Assembly (NCBI GenBank): GCA_023397655.1
Contig: JAEWTW010000027.1
Span: forward strand, 1-13,244
DNA: 13,244 nucleotides
Direction of reading: 5' to 3'
Source: Bacillota bacterium
GTDB taxonomy: Bacteria; Bacillota; Clostridia; Christensenellales; SZUA-584
Below are positions 1-5,622 of the stretch, piece after piece. Position 1 is the stretch's first letter; the number at the start of each line of letters is the position of its first letter. The translations under genes and the position numbers were made by a program. Under the pieces are notes generated by a model, which made no database searches, had not been told where the DNA came from, and was given only the letters and a program-made list of their open reading frames with translations.

Positions 1-92
1 CGGCGCCCGAAGTACACAAAGAAAAGAAAATCAAATAAGACCAAAGGAGAGAGAAAGAAGAGTGTGTATATGTGCTGCCGCACCGGATACAC
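1..92 (+). repeat. Degraded, partial copy (A) of the ~165-bp interspersed repeat
   Basis: This stretch resembles the 3' half of the full repeat copies at 92-257 and 1188-1353. It shares a TACACAAAGAAAAG block at 13-26, an A-rich and then purine-rich run, and the GTGCTGCCGCACCGGA end. Several substitutions and small gaps make it clearly more diverged than the two full copies. The shared TACACAAA block recurs about 162 bases later in copy B, so A and B sit head to tail with a period close to one unit. The copy probably continues beyond the left edge of the window. No gene is supported in 1-386; the open frames here run through repeat sequence. Confidence 0.7.
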
Positions 93-257
93 CCCTCCAT
101 CTATCTCCCGCAGCTTTATCTGTATGCATTAATCCCGTTATTGCATACATTAATGCCGTTTTTGCATACAGCGGTACACAAAGAAAAGTAAACCCAAATA
201 AAATTAGAGGAGAGAAAAGAAGAGTATGTGTATGTGCTGCTGCACCGGACACACACA
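92..257 (+). repeat. Full copy (B) of the ~165-bp interspersed repeat
   Basis: Matches 1188-1353 without gaps at an offset of 1096 bases; I count 7 mismatches over about 165 bases. The unit has three parts. First comes a C-rich edge with CGCAGCTTTA. Next is an AT-rich block with 21-22-bp periodic TGTATGC/GCATACA motifs. Last is a strongly purine-biased run (about 173-229) ending in a GTGCTGC-purine/pyrimidine stretch and an ACACAC tail. Frames open through it on both strands are low in complexity and do not look like protein. It lies between the left-edge copy and the P1 promoter. Known classes of short intergenic repeats (REP, MITE-like) are possible parallels, but I recognise no named family. 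Confidence 0.85.
121..170 (+). repeat. Periodic TGTATGC / GCATACA motifs inside repeat copy B
   Basis: TGTATGC lies at 121-127, and its reverse complement GCATACA lies at 143-149 and again at 164-170. The two GCATACA copies are 21 bases apart, and the sequence between them (CATTAATGCCGTTTTT) is a close copy of the preceding interval. CATTAAT and ATTAATG also form an inner inverted pair. The block can be read as iteron-like binding sites two helical turns apart or as a hairpin. The same arrangement is conserved at 1217-1266. Confidence 0.6.
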
Positions 258-305
258 TCCCCATTCATAATCCTTCGGACACTTATTGTCAGCACATGCC
301 GATCA

Positions 306-335
306 TTGCCATAACAGCCCTGTACATGGTACAAT
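306..335 (+). promoter_or_regulatory. Candidate sigma-A-type promoter of P1
   Basis: A -35-like TTGCCA at 306-311 is followed after 18 bases by a -10-like TACAAT at 330-335, 51 bases before the P1 start codon. A similar element (same -35, same spacing, TACGAT at -10) precedes P2, and the bases just before the -10 are also alike (ATGG in both). That conservation is the main reason to believe it. Confidence 0.5.
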
Positions 336-386
336 CAACAGGCTTCCATTGTTAATGCCAATTCACCAGCATCATGAGGTACAACC

Positions 387-1163
387 ATGAGCCATCCTAC
401 TTACGACGAGTTCAAGCATACGCATGTTAACTCTGAGGAAACCGGATATATAATCAAGACAGGCGAAGGCCGCTTGTATCTCTTGGAAAACAGTAAATTC
501 ATTCAAAGGGCAGAAAAAGCTATCAGGTATTTATTCTATGTGGCTTTTGTGACAGTGATACTGTTCGTGTCCATTTCAGATAAACAGTGGCCCATGCTGA
601 GAATTGACAAAGTTCTGGTCCCCATACTGCTTGCTCCTCTGACCTCCCGCCTTCTTTACCGCCGTGCGCGTTTCCGTGAGCTGGAACCGGGCAGCGCTGA
701 ATATGAGACCTTCAAGAATAAGAATTTCGGCCAGCCGCCGGGCCGCCTGCAGTTCATACTGCTGGGTTTGCTTTTTCTGCTTCTGTTCCTGAACAGCTTC
801 ACATTTACCTACTTAAGGAGCTTGATATACCAGGAGGCACAAATCACGTCTGTGCAGGTCAACTCCGAAGAATTCGACCCCCGAACCGGCGAGGCGCCCG
901 CCGTTTTCCGTGTATCCGATACAGGTGACGATTATCATCTTCGTGTGACCACGATATGTGTGCCTGAAAAGGCGACCGTTACAGCAGACGGCGAACCCAC
1001 TTGGGGTTACAGAATTCCTTACTTCAGTTTTTTTTGGCAAGCGGACTATTTCTCCCAGCAGCAGGATTTCTTCATCGACCGCTCACTGATCCGCGACGGT
1101 TCCGTGGTCACGTTCCAATGCGGCGATCTCACCCGCGAGTGGGTGTTCGACCTGCCGGATTGA
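387..1163 (+). CDS. P1: three-helix membrane protein with extracellular C-terminal domain (paralogue array member)
   Basis: 258 residues, function unknown. The N-terminus (about 1-45) is probably cytoplasmic and carries PT-x-DEF and a KTGEGRLY motif. Helices fall near 46-63 and 72-90, then the very basic loop RLLYRRARFRELE (88-100), then a third helix near 122-141. The arginine-rich loop places residues 142-258 outside. That domain carries ADG-x-P (200-204), FFW-x-x-DYF (215-222) and DGSV-x-TFQCG-x-L (237-248), then EWVF. The start is ATG with GAGG seven bases upstream. Unlike P2 to P6 it ends in DLPD and lacks the short acidic/Ser tail that embeds the next gene's ribosome binding site, which fits its isolated position between two repeat copies. 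Its closest relative here is P7 (both have FGQP and AQITSV-x-VN). What it binds or does cannot be told from sequence. Confidence 0.88.
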   Translation: MSHPTYDEFKHTHVNSEETGYIIKTGEGRLYLLENSKFIQRAEKAIRYLFYVAFVTVILFVSISDKQWPMLRIDKVLVPILLAPLTSRLLYRRARFRELEPGSAEYETFKNKNFGQPPGRLQFILLGLLFLLLFLNSFTFTYLRSLIYQEAQITSVQVNSEEFDPRTGEAPAVFRVSDTGDDYHLRVTTICVPEKATVTADGEPTWGYRIPYFSFFWQADYFSQQQDFFIDRSLIRDGSVVTFQCGDLTREWVFDLPD

Positions 1164-1187
1164 TTTCCCTCTCTCCAAAACGCGCCC

Positions 1188-1353
1188 CCCCTCCATTTAT
1201 CGCCCGCAGCTTTAACTGTATGCATTAATCCCGTTTTTGCATACATTAATGCCGTTTTTGCATACAGCGGTACACAAAGAAAAGTAAACCCAAATAAAAT
1301 TAGAGGAGAGAAAAGAAGAGTATATGTATGTGCTGCCGCACTGGACACACACA
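1188..1353 (+). repeat. Full copy (C) of the ~165-bp interspersed repeat
   Basis: Near-identical, gap-free counterpart of 92-257, starting only 25 bases after the P1 stop codon and ending about 43 bases before the candidate P2 promoter. Together with copy B it flanks P1 as a direct repeat about 1.1 kb apart. The gene-free stretch 1164-1527 consists of this repeat, the P2 promoter candidate and the P2 leader. I see no intrinsic terminator with a GC-rich stem here, although the repeat's own inverted motifs followed by T-runs could act as a weak one. Confidence 0.85.
1217..1266 (+). repeat. Periodic TGTATGC / GCATACA motifs inside repeat copy C
   Basis: TGTATGC at 1217-1223 and GCATACA at 1239-1245 and 1260-1266 reproduce the arrangement seen in copy B, again with a 21-base step between the two GCATACA motifs. 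The only change inside this block is one A-to-T substitution in the first T-rich spacer, so the motif spacing is conserved between copies. Confidence 0.6.
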
Positions 1354-1395
1354 CTCTCTTTCACTTATCTCCTTCCATTAAGCATACCTTGAGCC

Positions 1396-1425
1396 TTGCC
1401 AGCTCCGCCGCATATATGGTACGAT
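1396..1425 (+). promoter_or_regulatory. Candidate promoter of the P2 gene set
   Basis: TTGCCA at 1396-1401, 18 bases, then TACGAT at 1420-1425. It matches the P1 promoter candidate in -35, spacing and four of the five positions that follow TA-C at the -10, and it lies at a similar distance from the end of the upstream repeat copy (about 43 versus 49 bases). It leaves a leader of about 95 bases before P2. Confidence 0.45.
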
Positions 1426-1527
1426 ATTCATGCAATACCATCCTCCCCCTACCGCGAAAGTTGAACGGTTTTGAAATGCGTTATCTGCTATGCTGAATTC
1501 ATAACCACATGTGAAGCGAGGACAGAC

Positions 1528-2325
1528 ATGAAGGACAGGCCGACATTTAGGGAATTCCTGTTTTACTACCGAAAGGCATTCGTCAAAAGCACAAGCGGAG
1601 GTTTTTACACCCCGGTCAATTCCCGCAAGGCAAAGGCATTGTATTTCGTCGTTTTCCTGGCATTCGAAGTAATGCTGTTCACTGTCTGGATACTCACGAT
1701 GCATAGGGGGCAGCTCTGGCCCACCCGTATGATCGATTTTTTGCTTCTGCTCAATCTTGGCAATCTGTTATGCCAGTATCCGCATTACCGCTTCACACGC
1801 TATGAACGCATCCCCGAAGACAGCGAAGCTTATGCCCGTGCTTCCACGCTGAAGTACCCCTCAAAAGCCACGGTCATCTCGATGAGCCTGCTGGCTGCCA
1901 TTCTCCTGCTGGTCGCGCTCCAAAGCACCGGCGCGTCGTATGTGCGGTATTGGCTGGACGGCGGCGCAATGATCACCCAGGCAGATATCAGCATCGGCGG
2001 TCATGACAAGCCGCTGCCGTTGGCGCAGGAAGCCCTGTCCGGCGATGCCCCGATGCTACAAATCCCCGCTGCTTCCGGCAGTCCGTCAGTCTCCGTCAGC
2101 GTCACCACCTCCGGTTCGCCCGAGCCACTGCAGCTCATGCTGGACGGTAAAGCCGCCCGCGTTTTTGCGGATCAGGAACTCCGCTGGTTCTGGGACGCGA
2201 ACTATTTTGTGCAGTGCGGTTACATCGATGACGCCGATGTCCACGACGGCTCCGTCCTCACCCTCACCTGCGGCGAGCTTACGCGTGAGTGGGTATTCGA
2301 GGTTGCAGACGAGGAGGCATCATGA
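1528..2325 (+). CDS. P2: three-helix membrane protein with extracellular C-terminal domain (paralogue array member)
   Basis: 265 residues, function unknown. An ATG at 1471 is in frame, but 1528 is preferred. It is preceded by GAGGA five bases upstream, and it gives the start MKDRPTF, which matches the MSDRPTF start of P3, P6 and P7. Helices are near 38-56, 67-83 and 114-132, with a loop containing RFTRYERIPEDSEAY between the second and third. The outer domain shows LDGK (205-208), WFW-x-x-NYF (220-227) and DGSVLTLTCG (240-249), then EWVFEV. The tail DEEAS is encoded by GAGGAGGCATCA, which is also the ribosome binding site of P3. Its stop codon overlaps the P3 start (ATGA). P3 is its nearest relative by N-terminus and junction DNA. 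Confidence 0.88.
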   Translation: MKDRPTFREFLFYYRKAFVKSTSGGFYTPVNSRKAKALYFVVFLAFEVMLFTVWILTMHRGQLWPTRMIDFLLLLNLGNLLCQYPHYRFTRYERIPEDSEAYARASTLKYPSKATVISMSLLAAILLLVALQSTGASYVRYWLDGGAMITQADISIGGHDKPLPLAQEALSGDAPMLQIPAASGSPSVSVSVTTSGSPEPLQLMLDGKAARVFADQELRWFWDANYFVQCGYIDDADVHDGSVLTLTCGELTREWVFEVADEEAS

Positions 2326-2332
2326 GTGACAG
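2287..2332 (+). repeat. Junction repeat, P2 end / P3 start
   Basis: 46 bases identical to 3084-3129. It covers the last codons of P2 (from the E of EWVFEV), the GAGGAGG ribosome binding site, the ATGA overlap and the first four codons of P3. Similarity extends leftward to about 2242 with scattered mismatches. Confidence 0.85.
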
Positions 2333-3122
2333 ACCGACGTTTAGGGACTATCTGTTCCATACTGAAAACCGTTATACTAAAAGCGGCGGCCGGTATTTCG
2401 CAATCGTCAAGAACAAATCAAGGAGACTTGTTTGGCTAATGTACAGCTTCTTTGTGGTGATCTTGATTACACTGATGTTTCTCAGTCTCACTGATATTAT
2501 CTGGTCAAACTGTCTGGGTGAAGTCGTCCTGATAGCTATTCCGATTTACATATTCCTGCTCAAGCTGATGTACCGCCGCACTCAATTTATCACGGTGGTT
2601 GATAATACCGATGCCTGGCACAAAGCCGCCGCGCTGAAATATTCCCCCTCCGACAGAATAACGACAATTGTGCTGAATGTTCTTTTAATACTTATGCTTC
2701 TTTATACGCATTTGCCCAGCGGCTTCGTTGTCTCTTCCATTCGCAGCCAGCTGGACGGCGGCGGCATCGTATCTGCTGAGTTTTCATTAAACGGAACAGG
2801 GACATTTTACAAGAATGATCCAGTACTGGACGACACTCTGTTGGTTCCAATACCCGACCCGTCTGGCGATAAGGTTTGGATATACATCAGCGTCGTCCAT
2901 ACGCCGGACATTGCGCGGCTGTCTCTGGACGGTATACCTCTGCCGGATGACCAGCAGCCTTACAGAATTCAAAACATGTTTGACTTGCAGAACTACTTCA
3001 AACAGGAAACCTATTTTAGAATGTCCGGCAACCTGCTGCACGACGGCTCCGTCCTCACCCTCAATTGCGGCAGCCTTATCCGCGAGTGGGTATTCGAGGT
3101 TGCAGACGAGGAGGCATCATGA
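2322..3122 (+). CDS. P3: three-helix membrane protein with extracellular C-terminal domain (paralogue array member)
   Basis: 266 residues, function unknown. The start at 2322 overlaps the P2 stop in ATGA and has GAGGAGG four bases upstream. Upstream in-frame codons belong to the alternate frame of P2. MSDRPTFRDYLF begins a cytoplasmic segment with SGGRYF (21-26). Helices are near 37-56, 66-83 and 113-129, with KLMYRRTQF (81-89) between the second and third. The outer domain carries LDG-x-PL (202-207), LQNYF (222-226) in place of the usual FW-x-x-x-Y motif, and DGSVLTLNCG (241-250), then EWVFEVADEEAS. Missing the aromatic FW pair makes it slightly atypical. It is followed not by a full gene but by the stub at 3119-3157. 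Confidence 0.88.
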   Translation: MSDRPTFRDYLFHTENRYTKSGGRYFAIVKNKSRRLVWLMYSFFVVILITLMFLSLTDIIWSNCLGEVVLIAIPIYIFLLKLMYRRTQFITVVDNTDAWHKAAALKYSPSDRITTIVLNVLLILMLLYTHLPSGFVVSSIRSQLDGGGIVSAEFSLNGTGTFYKNDPVLDDTLLVPIPDPSGDKVWIYISVVHTPDIARLSLDGIPLPDDQQPYRIQNMFDLQNYFKQETYFRMSGNLLHDGSVLTLNCGSLIREWVFEVADEEAS

Positions 3123-3129
3123 GTGACAG
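3084..3129 (+). repeat. Junction repeat, P3 end / paralogue stub start
   Basis: Identical over 46 bases to the P2/P3 junction at 2287-2332, including ribosome binding site and ATGA overlap. The identity ends inside the stub, shortly after its start codon, and the stub then diverges from every full paralogue. Confidence 0.85.
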
Positions 3130-3157
3130 GCCGAAACTGTATAATAAGAATGAATAG
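3119..3157 (+). pseudogene. 12-codon stub of a lost array member
   Basis: The ATG overlaps the P3 stop (ATGA) and has the full GAGGAGG ribosome binding site. Translation reads MSDRP, identical to the first five residues of P3, P6 and P7, then KLYNKNE and a stop at 3155-3157. After MSDRP there is no similarity to any paralogue. I read it as the surviving start of a deleted or replaced gene. A functional 12-residue leader peptide is possible but less likely. TATAAT at 3140-3145 lies inside it, but no good -35 is found 16-18 bases upstream. Confidence 0.7.
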
Positions 3158-3195
3158 GTTATAAGCGCAATGTGACAATCTTTTGAGGTGATTGT

Positions 3196-4038
3196 ATGAA
3201 CCAGCCCACGCCTGATGAATTCAGCCGTTTCCATGTCCGCAGCAAGCTGATCGGCGACGTCGTGAAGACCCGCCACGGTCAGTATTTCAATGTGCAAAAC
3301 TACGATACCCTCCGAATATGGAAGACAGGTCTGAACACCCTTCTCGCGCTTGTGCTTGTCATACTCGGTGCTTTATCACTCTTCAATTATCTGCCGGAAT
3401 ATAGCATGATGCCCACCCTGCTGCTGGATTTCATACTGGCCGCCGCCTTCCTTCTGTGGCTCCTCCCAAGGCTGCTGTATCGCTTTGCAAGCTTTCGCTT
3501 CATTCCGCCTGAAAGCCATGAGCACCTGATCGCTTCAGAAACAAAGTTCCCAAAACGGAACAACCCGCTTGCGTCTGTCGCTCTGGGACTCGTTCTGCTG
3601 GCTGTGTTTCTGCACAGCTTCACCTTCCAATATATCCGCAGCTTGATAGACGATGATCCCCGCATGATCTCCGTCGGGATATACGCCGATGCGCCCGACG
3701 AAACCACGCTCTGGTACACCGACGATTTCACAGACTCCGCCCCGGCGTCTGTGCAGGTTGATGACAGCTTTTTTCGCGACGAGCTTGATCTCAATGTCAC
3801 TTTCTCGCGCACTGATGACCTGCCAATGCGGCTGTCGGCAGACGGGCAGCCATTCGCAGGGTTTGTCAGCAGGGAGGTGCATTTCAACTGGTTCTGGCAG
3901 GACGATTACTTCCACCAAACTTATTCGTTTACTGTCTACAACATTAGCGAATTCCGCGACGGCTCCACGCTCACCCTCACCTGCGGCGATCTGCATCAGG
4001 AGTGGGTGATTGAGATGGCGGACGAGGAGGAATCATGA
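3196..4038 (+). CDS. P4: three-helix membrane protein with extracellular C-terminal domain (paralogue array member)
   Basis: 280 residues, the longest member; function unknown. ATG with GAGGTG five bases upstream, outside the junction-type context, and 38 bases after the stub. The N-terminus (PT-x-DEF, then H-x-x-S and VVKT) resembles P1, not its neighbour P3. Helices lie near 46-64, 72-91 and 124-142; PRLLYRFASFRFIPPES follows the second. The outer domain has an extra acidic insert (about 165-192), then ADGQPF (215-220), WFWQDDYF (232-239) and DGSTLTLTCGDL (255-266), then EWVIEMADEEES. The tail again encodes GAGGAGG, and the stop overlaps the P5 start. TATAAT at 3140-3145 could be part of its own promoter, but the -35 is poor. 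Confidence 0.88.
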   Translation: MNQPTPDEFSRFHVRSKLIGDVVKTRHGQYFNVQNYDTLRIWKTGLNTLLALVLVILGALSLFNYLPEYSMMPTLLLDFILAAAFLLWLLPRLLYRFASFRFIPPESHEHLIASETKFPKRNNPLASVALGLVLLAVFLHSFTFQYIRSLIDDDPRMISVGIYADAPDETTLWYTDDFTDSAPASVQVDDSFFRDELDLNVTFSRTDDLPMRLSADGQPFAGFVSREVHFNWFWQDDYFHQTYSFTVYNISEFRDGSTLTLTCGDLHQEWVIEMADEEES

Positions 4039-4835
4039 GCGGTAAACTAGCATACAAGGATTACTTCCTGTCAAAGAAAAAAGGCAACGTGATAATGACG
4101 CAGGACGGACGCCTCTTTGCCACAGAGAGAATGCAAGTGCGAAGCGAAATATTGCGTTATCTGTTTATACTCATCGTACTTATCATATTCTCGCCGCTGG
4201 TCGTGAGATATGACCTGTGGCCCGGCTCTTTCTACGACTTTGCCTTTGTCTGCGGCACACTCACCTTTGGCGTGTTTCTGCTGATGCCCCGCCTGCTGCG
4301 TTTCACAGAGCTTAAGCCGGACAGCCCCGAATATCAGGAGGCACTGAGCTGGTTTTCCTCCCCAAACAGGCATGTTAACAAAGCCTCATTCGTTATCATG
4401 CACGCCGTCATTGCCGCTGCGCTGCTGACAAGCCTGCTTAGCAGTCATATGGCCGAGCTGGCCTGCAGCGTTTTCGACAGCCAGCCGCGCGTCGCATCAT
4501 TGGAGATCGTTCAGTACGGCATCACCGTATATCCGTCTGACAACGGCGAAGCGCCGGGTCTGATCACGCTAGCGAATGCCGACGGAGAACTCAGCGTCCG
4601 CGCCGTCGTATCACGCACCACGGACGAAGCTGAGCTGTCGCTGGACGGAAAGCCGCTGGATAACCGGCTTTGGCATAAGAGCAGACTCCCCCATGAGTTC
4701 TGGCAATCCGAATATCTCCGGCAAATATACGATTGCCTGCTGACCGGCATCCGCGACGGCTCCGTCTTAACCCTCACCTGCGGCGGTCTTGTCCGCGAGT
4801 GGGTGTTCGAGGTGCCGGATAAGGAGGCATCATGA
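4035..4835 (+). CDS. P5: three-helix membrane protein with extracellular C-terminal domain (paralogue array member)
   Basis: 266 residues, function unknown. The ATGA overlap with P4 and GAGGAGG four bases upstream fix the start. Its N-terminus is the most diverged: MSGKLAYKDYF replaces the usual MSDRPTF, although QDGRLFAT (23-30) still matches the GRYY region of the others. Helices are near 40-57, 66-84 and 119-136, with PRLLRFTELKPDSPEY between the second and third. The outer domain has LDGKPL (203-208), EFW-x-x-EYL (221-228) and DGSVLTLTCG (241-250), then EWVFEVPDKEAS. The last codons encode AAGGAGG, a near-perfect ribosome binding site for P6. Its 3' end is almost identical at DNA level to that of P6. 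Confidence 0.88.
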   Translation: MSGKLAYKDYFLSKKKGNVIMTQDGRLFATERMQVRSEILRYLFILIVLIIFSPLVVRYDLWPGSFYDFAFVCGTLTFGVFLLMPRLLRFTELKPDSPEYQEALSWFSSPNRHVNKASFVIMHAVIAAALLTSLLSSHMAELACSVFDSQPRVASLEIVQYGITVYPSDNGEAPGLITLANADGELSVRAVVSRTTDEAELSLDGKPLDNRLWHKSRLPHEFWQSEYLRQIYDCLLTGIRDGSVLTLTCGGLVREWVFEVPDKEAS

Positions 4836-4852
4836 GCGACAGGCCGACGTTT
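4749..4852 (+). repeat. Junction repeat, P5 end / P6 start
   Basis: 104 bases matching 5519-5622 with 2 mismatches by my count. It spans the last 28 codons of P5 including DGSVLTLTCG and EWVFEVPDKEAS, the AAGGAGG site, the ATGA overlap and the MSDRPTF codons of P6. The bodies of P5 and P6 on either side are far more diverged. Confidence 0.88.
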
Positions 4853-5605
4853 TGGGAATATATCATATACAGATACCACGACGAAGTCAAAACCCGCAGC
4901 GGGCGCTACTATATTTTCGACCTGTATACACGCAAACGCAGATGGTTCAGCATCATGCTGCCTGTTCTTTTTAATGCGCTGCTTTTTTCCTCTCTGCTCA
5001 TATCGCCGAACGTCATCTTTGACGTTGTCATTGTAAACGTGCTGCTGTTCTGTCTTGTTTTCAAATTAGAGTATAATTCCTATCACTTTAAGGAGTTTGA
5101 AATGGCGCAAGCCAGCACCGACCCGTCCGTCTGGCGTTACCGCCCAGCGCTTCGCAAAACCGGTCTATGCGCCCTCGCTCTGCTGATGGTCTTCAGCTTG
5201 ATCAACAGCTTCTCAGCGCTGGCCATCAAAAGCGCCATTGAAAACAACCCTCAGATTCAAATCATGGAAGTCAGAACGGATAACGACGAAGTGTATACCG
5301 AAATCGACATTGACGGGACAACCGACACCATCATTCTGAGCCAGTTCGGATCAGAAGGTACTGTCTATATCCAGATCACGACGGTACGAACACCGAGCCG
5401 CGTCTCTCTTTGTCTGGACGGCAAGCCGCTCGAATACTATCATGCGGATTTTATTTCATGGTTCTGGAATACGGATTACGTCAGCCGGTTTTATACTTTC
5501 TTCACTGACGGTTTAGACATCCGCGACGGCTCCGTCTTAACCCTCACCTGCGGCGATCTTGTGCGCGAGTGGGTGTTCGAGGTGCCGGATAAGGAGGCAT
5601 CATGA
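4832..5605 (+). CDS. P6: three-helix membrane protein with extracellular C-terminal domain (paralogue array member)
   Basis: 257 residues, function unknown. ATGA overlap with P5 and AAGGAGG four bases before the start. MSDRPTFWEY begins the cytoplasmic part, and KTRSGRYYIFD (20-30) shows the shared GRYY motif most clearly. Helices are near 39-57, 60-78 and 111-130; the loop after the second (KLEYNSYHFKEFE) is less basic than in other members. The outer domain has LDGKPL (195-200), WFWNTDYV (210-217) and DGSVLTLTCGDL (232-243), then EWVFEVPDKEAS. Both its start and its end lie in near-identical junction repeats, so P6 is a cassette bounded by 104-bp direct repeats 770 bases apart. Confidence 0.88.
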   Translation: MSDRPTFWEYIIYRYHDEVKTRSGRYYIFDLYTRKRRWFSIMLPVLFNALLFSSLLISPNVIFDVVIVNVLLFCLVFKLEYNSYHFKEFEMAQASTDPSVWRYRPALRKTGLCALALLMVFSLINSFSALAIKSAIENNPQIQIMEVRTDNDEVYTEIDIDGTTDTIILSQFGSEGTVYIQITTVRTPSRVSLCLDGKPLEYYHADFISWFWNTDYVSRFYTFFTDGLDIRDGSVLTLTCGDLVREWVFEVPDKEAS

Positions 5606-5622
5606 GCGACAGGCCGACGTTT
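5519..5622 (+). repeat. Junction repeat, P6 end / P7 start
   Basis: Second copy of the 104-base junction at 4749-4852. It ends after the MSDRPTF codons of P7. Immediately downstream, P7 switches to sequence that resembles P1. Confidence 0.88.

Noticed and set aside
121..170. CRISPR-like array
   Set aside because: The units are only 21-22 bases, the spacers are themselves copies, there are at most three motif copies and no cas genes lie nearby.
62..355. Open frame of 97 codons crossing the left repeat copies
   Set aside because: It runs through repeat sequence with repeated CAAAPDT peptides. The matching frames on the other strand and in copy C show it is an effect of the repeat, with no ribosome binding site or protein-like composition.
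1471..1527. Upstream ATG start for P2
   Set aside because: The 19 extra residues match no paralogue. The start at 1528 has a GAGGA site and gives the conserved DRPTF N-terminus.
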